35,272 nt of DNA from Lachnospiraceae bacterium. GTDB lineage: Bacteria > Bacillota > Clostridia > Lachnospirales > Lachnospiraceae. The stretch lies in NCBI GenBank assembly GCA_015057435.1, contig SVEJ01000033.1:1-35272 (forward strand). The letters run 5' to 3'. Made by a program: the position numbers and the translations under genes. The notes below the pieces were generated by a model that had not been told where the DNA came from, did no database searches, and saw only the letters and a program-made list of their open reading frames with translations. This document shows, piece after piece, positions 32,862 through 35,272 of this stretch. Numbering within the stretch: the stretch's first letter is position 1; every line of letters begins with the position of its first letter.

Positions 32862-33950
32862 TTAGTACTCTAAGGACTCCATGTATTTCATATATTTTAC
32901 AACCATCAATGCAATCTTGAATGTAATTGCATCTTCAAATACACGCAAGTCAAGTCCTGTACTCTTTTGTAATTTGTCCAAACGATATACCAATGTATTA
33001 CGATGAATATACAACTGTCTCGAAGTCTCAGAAACATTCAAGCTATTCTCAAAGAATTTGTTGATTGTTGTAAGCGTCTCCTCATCAAAATCATCCGGAG
33101 AACGGTTTTCAAAGATTTCCTTGATGAACATCTTACAAAGAGGAATCGGTAACTGGTAAATCAAACGTCCGATTCCCAAATTGCTATAGGCAATAATATT
33201 ACGGTTTCCATAGAAAATCTTACCTACATCAAGTGCCATCTTCGCCTCTTTGTAAGAGCGGGAAACTTCTTTGATCTCATTCACAATTGTACCAAATGCT
33301 ACATGTACAGAAGACATTGCTTCTGTATTCAGCATATCAACAATCACCTTCGCTGTCTTATTCATATCCTCGTAAGTTTCATTCTGCTTTACTTCCTTCA
33401 CAAGAATAATGTTCTTCTCATCCACTGCCGTAACAAAATCTTTTGCCTTGCTAGAAAAGATGTTACGTACGGTTTCTAGCGCATTCGTATCCTTTTCATT
33501 CTTCGTCTCAATAATGAAAACAATACGTTTTACATCTGTATCAATATGTAATTTCTTAGCTCTGTTATAAATGTCTACCAATAACAAATTATCTAACAAA
33601 AGATTCTTGATGAAATTATCCTTATCAAAGCGTTCCTTGTAAGCAACCAACAGATTCTGTACCTGAAATGCTGCCACTTTACCAATCATATATACATCAT
33701 CTGCTTCACCTTTCGCAATAATAACATATTCTAATTGATTATCATCAAACACTTTAAAAAACTGATAGCCTTGCAACATCTGGCTTTCTGCCGGTGAATC
33801 AACAAACGCAAGAACCGACTTTTCATACTCTTCCGTATCTCTTAATGTGGATGCCAATGCCTTTCCTTCTGTATCCATCACACAAAGGTCAATTCTTGTT
33901 ATTGCTTTGATTCCTTCAATCGTATCTTGTAAAATCTGATTTGATATCAT
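32862..33950 (-). CDS. CdaR/PucR-type transcriptional regulator
   Basis: A 362-residue protein. The N-terminus (about 1-110) resembles the sugar-diacid-recognition or PAS-like domain of CdaR regulators (QILQDTIEGIKAITRIDLCVMDTEGK), followed by a GGDEF-like middle region (about 125-260). The PucR C-terminal helix-turn-helix (about 300-355) contains SETSRQLYIHRNTLVYRLDKLQ. ATG 33950 is chosen over a GTG three codons earlier because AAGGAG is 8 bp from it. It is the first gene of the cluster, 17 bp before ftsE, so it is probably co-transcribed with ftsEX. Its target and ligand are unknown. Confidence 0.88.
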   Translation of the reverse strand: MISNQILQDTIEGIKAITRIDLCVMDTEGKALASTLRDTEEYEKSVLAFVDSPAESQMLQGYQFFKVFDDNQLEYVIIAKGEADDVYMIGKVAAFQVQNLLVAYKERFDKDNFIKNLLLDNLLLVDIYNRAKKLHIDTDVKRIVFIIETKNEKDTNALETVRNIFSSKAKDFVTAVDEKNIILVKEVKQNETYEDMNKTAKVIVDMLNTEAMSSVHVAFGTIVNEIKEVSRSYKEAKMALDVGKIFYGNRNIIAYSNLGIGRLIYQLPIPLCKMFIKEIFENRSPDDFDEETLTTINKFFENSLNVSETSRQLYIHRNTLVYRLDKLQKSTGLDLRVFEDAITFKIALMVVKYMKYMESLEY

Positions 33951-34028
33951 CCCATTCACTCCTTATTATATAGTAAAATACACCTAATCTATATTTTAAC
34001 GGATAATTGTGAAAAAAGAAAGTCTATG

Positions 34029-34056
34029 TTGCATTTTTTTTATTTTTTATTATAAT
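34029..34056 (+). promoter_or_regulatory. Promoter of the pilin-like gene
   Basis: TTGCAT (34029-34034), a 16-bp T-rich spacer, and a consensus TATAAT (34051-34056), about 37 bp before the start codon. Confidence 0.65.
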
Positions 34057-34092
34057 TAAATTATATAGTTCATTTCTTGGGGGGGAGATATT

Positions 34093-34566
34093 ATGAATAG
34101 GGGTATACATAAGAGAAAACATAAAGGTTTCTCATTAGTAGAATTAATTATCGTAATCGCTATTATGGCAATCCTTGCTGGAGCTTTGGCACCCGCACTC
34201 ATCCGTTATATCGGAAAAACAAGGCGAACAACCGACGTCCGTTCTGCAGGAGAGTTACAAGCCGCATTACAACGAGCGCTTGCCCGTTCAGAATTTGAAT
34301 CTCCGGGTAGCGATTTGGTCGTAATTCTTCGTGAAGGTGACACAGCCTCAACCCCTGCCAATAGTATTAAAGACGAATTACTAGTCGAACTAACTAATAA
34401 TGTTCCACACATCAAATCGTATCCTGATTATTATTGGTATATCGTATATAATGGTTCATCCGGTTCTGTTCCTGAAGTACATCTAACTGACAGTGCCAAC
34501 GGCCAACCGATATATGAGTTGTATCCTGATAAGCAGGATTTTATTGAAATGGATAATGACAATTAA
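34093..34566 (+). CDS. Type IV pilin-like prepilin
   Basis: A 157-residue protein with a class III signal: basic leader NRGIHKRKHKG, prepilin peptidase site G|FSLVEL with Phe+1 and Glu+5, and the hydrophobic helix VELIIVIAIMAILAGALAPAL. The C-terminal domain (about 45-157) is soluble and has no Cys. The small size fits a major pilin or pseudopilin. It has its own promoter, a G-rich binding site (GGGGGGGAG) and its own terminator, with no pilus machinery beside it. The motor candidate is pilT, 19 kb away. It is divergent from the CdaR-type regulator. Confidence 0.9.
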   Translation: MNRGIHKRKHKGFSLVELIIVIAIMAILAGALAPALIRYIGKTRRTTDVRSAGELQAALQRALARSEFESPGSDLVVILREGDTASTPANSIKDELLVELTNNVPHIKSYPDYYWYIVYNGSSGSVPEVHLTDSANGQPIYELYPDKQDFIEMDNDN

Positions 34567-34569
34567 TGC

Positions 34570-34602
34570 AAAGGACACATCAGATAGATGTGTCCTTTCT
34601 TA
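34570..34602 (+). terminator. Terminator of the pilin-like gene
   Basis: A perfect 12-bp stem (34570-34581 with 34587-34598) and a 5-nt loop, the arm ending in CTTTCTT. Confidence 0.88.
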
Positions 34603-34639
34603 TACCCTACCAACATTCTACATCTCTATATTTATTAAC

Positions 34640-34672
34640 AATAAAAAGCGGCTACTTTCGTAGCCGCTTTCT
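34640..34672 (-). terminator. Terminator of the sugar ABC ATPase gene
   Basis: Stem AAAGCGGCTAC (34645-34655) with GTAGCCGCTTT (34660-34670) and a TTTC loop. On the minus strand TTTTTATTGTT follows. Confidence 0.9.
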
Positions 34673-34688
34673 ATATTAGAACCATAGA

Positions 34689-35272
34689 TTAATCTAAAAT
34701 CTTCTGCTCTGTCTCCTTATCGAAGATATGAATCTTACTTAAGTCAAATGCCAACTGAACTGTATCGCCAGGTCTTGCTGTTGTACGAGCATTAACTCTA
34801 GCTGTAATATCAAACTGATCAATTGTGAAGTATAAGTAAACTTCTGCACCTAACATTTCGTAAATTGTAATTCTAGCATCGATAATGCTCTCTGGAGAAG
34901 ACTCAATGAACAACTGCTCATCATGAATATCTTCCGGACGAACACCTAATACAACTTCCTTATCAACGTATCCCTGCTCTACTAAGATAGCTGCTTTCTG
35001 ATCAGGAACCTTGATAGAGTGAGAACCAAACATCAATAATACGTCTGCACCAGACTTAACAACCTTACACTCGATGAAGTTCATTGGAGGCATTCCCATG
35101 AAACCTGCAACGAAAAGATTGGTTGGGTGATCATATAAGTTCTGAGGTGTATCTACCTGCTGAATAATACCATCCTTCATAACTACGATTCTTGTACCAA
35201 GAGTCATAGCCTCTGTCTGGTCATGTGTTACGTAAATAATTGTTGACTGTAATCTCTGATGTAACTTAGAAA
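34689..35272 (-). CDS. Sugar ABC transporter ATPase (MalK/UgpC/MsmX type), C-terminal part
   Basis: The frame is open to the right edge, so the gene is cut by the window. The visible 194 residues start just before the H-loop (IIYVTHDQTEAMTLGTRIVVM), followed by DGIIQQVDTPQNLYDHPTNLFVAGFMGMPPMNF, the diagnostic end of the CUT1-family ATPase core. After it come two OB-fold TOBE repeats with VLGVRPEDIHDE and a short tail. Walker A, Q-loop and signature lie outside. Ungrouped MsmX-like ATPases often serve several sugar importers; no permease is visible here. It ends at a strong terminator. Confidence 0.93.
   Translation of the reverse strand, partial: SKLHQRLQSTIIYVTHDQTEAMTLGTRIVVMKDGIIQQVDTPQNLYDHPTNLFVAGFMGMPPMNFIECKVVKSGADVLLMFGSHSIKVPDQKAAILVEQGYVDKEVVLGVRPEDIHDEQLFIESSPESIIDARITIYEMLGAEVYLYFTIDQFDITARVNARTTARPGDTVQLAFDLSKIHIFDKETEQKILD

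Noticed and set aside
1..35272. tRNA, rRNA or insertion sequences
   Set aside because: No cloverleaf with CCA-type acceptor, rRNA segment or transposase was seen on either strand by reading; a covariance-model scan would be needed to exclude small RNAs.

Overview
The window looks like the chromosome of a low-GC Clostridia bacterium, most likely a Lachnospiraceae-type gut Firmicute. The signs are AGGAGG-like ribosome binding sites throughout, several ECF sigma/anti-sigma pairs, an FtsEX-M23-S41 cell-envelope cluster, a BspA-like surface protein and type IV pilus parts. The genus cannot be fixed from sequence alone.

Region 1 (about 1-3525) is the right end of an integrated mobile element that continues off the left edge. 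A leftward operon, xis-like gene > tyrosine integrase > mobC-like gene > ribbon-helix-helix-like gene, faces a divergent cI-type repressor. Strong promoters and TAAACA-N4-TGTTTA dyads lie between them. Beyond the operon, at 1-395, are two families of short dyad repeats spaced close to whole turns of the DNA helix. The element abuts the 3' end of guaA, a known integration hotspot.

Region 2 (3526-5870) holds purine genes: guaA, whose glutaminase half is shrunken and lacks the catalytic cysteine, and purC on the opposite strand.

Region 3 (5956-12279) is leftward: an AGCS-type amino acid symporter, a large hybrid histidine kinase, then an ECF sigma/anti-sigma pair. Region 4 (12579-15131) is a rightward glnA-pilT pair. 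Region 5 (15236-17695) has a voltage-gated-type K+ channel overlapping a GNAT acetyltransferase, and the decayed remnant of a short-chain dehydrogenase.

Region 6 (17782-21397) contains two more ECF sigma/anti-sigma pairs, three in all in this window. Region 7 (21536-26856) has a solitary OLD-family ATPase/nuclease and a 1141-residue secreted CAP/Ig-like/leucine-rich-repeat protein. Region 8 is a MATE transporter. Region 9 (28531-33950) is a cell-envelope cluster, transcribed leftward: CdaR/PucR-type regulator > ftsE > ftsX > coiled-coil M23 peptidase > S41 lipoprotein protease. The window ends with an orphan type IV pilin-like gene and the 3' part of a MalK/UgpC-type sugar ABC ATPase.

The most notable points are the two phased repeat arrays, the element boundary at guaA, the glutaminase-dead GuaA, the three sigma modules, the GSI-beta-like glutamine synthetase coupled to pilT, and the OLD protein with a cysteine-rich insert.
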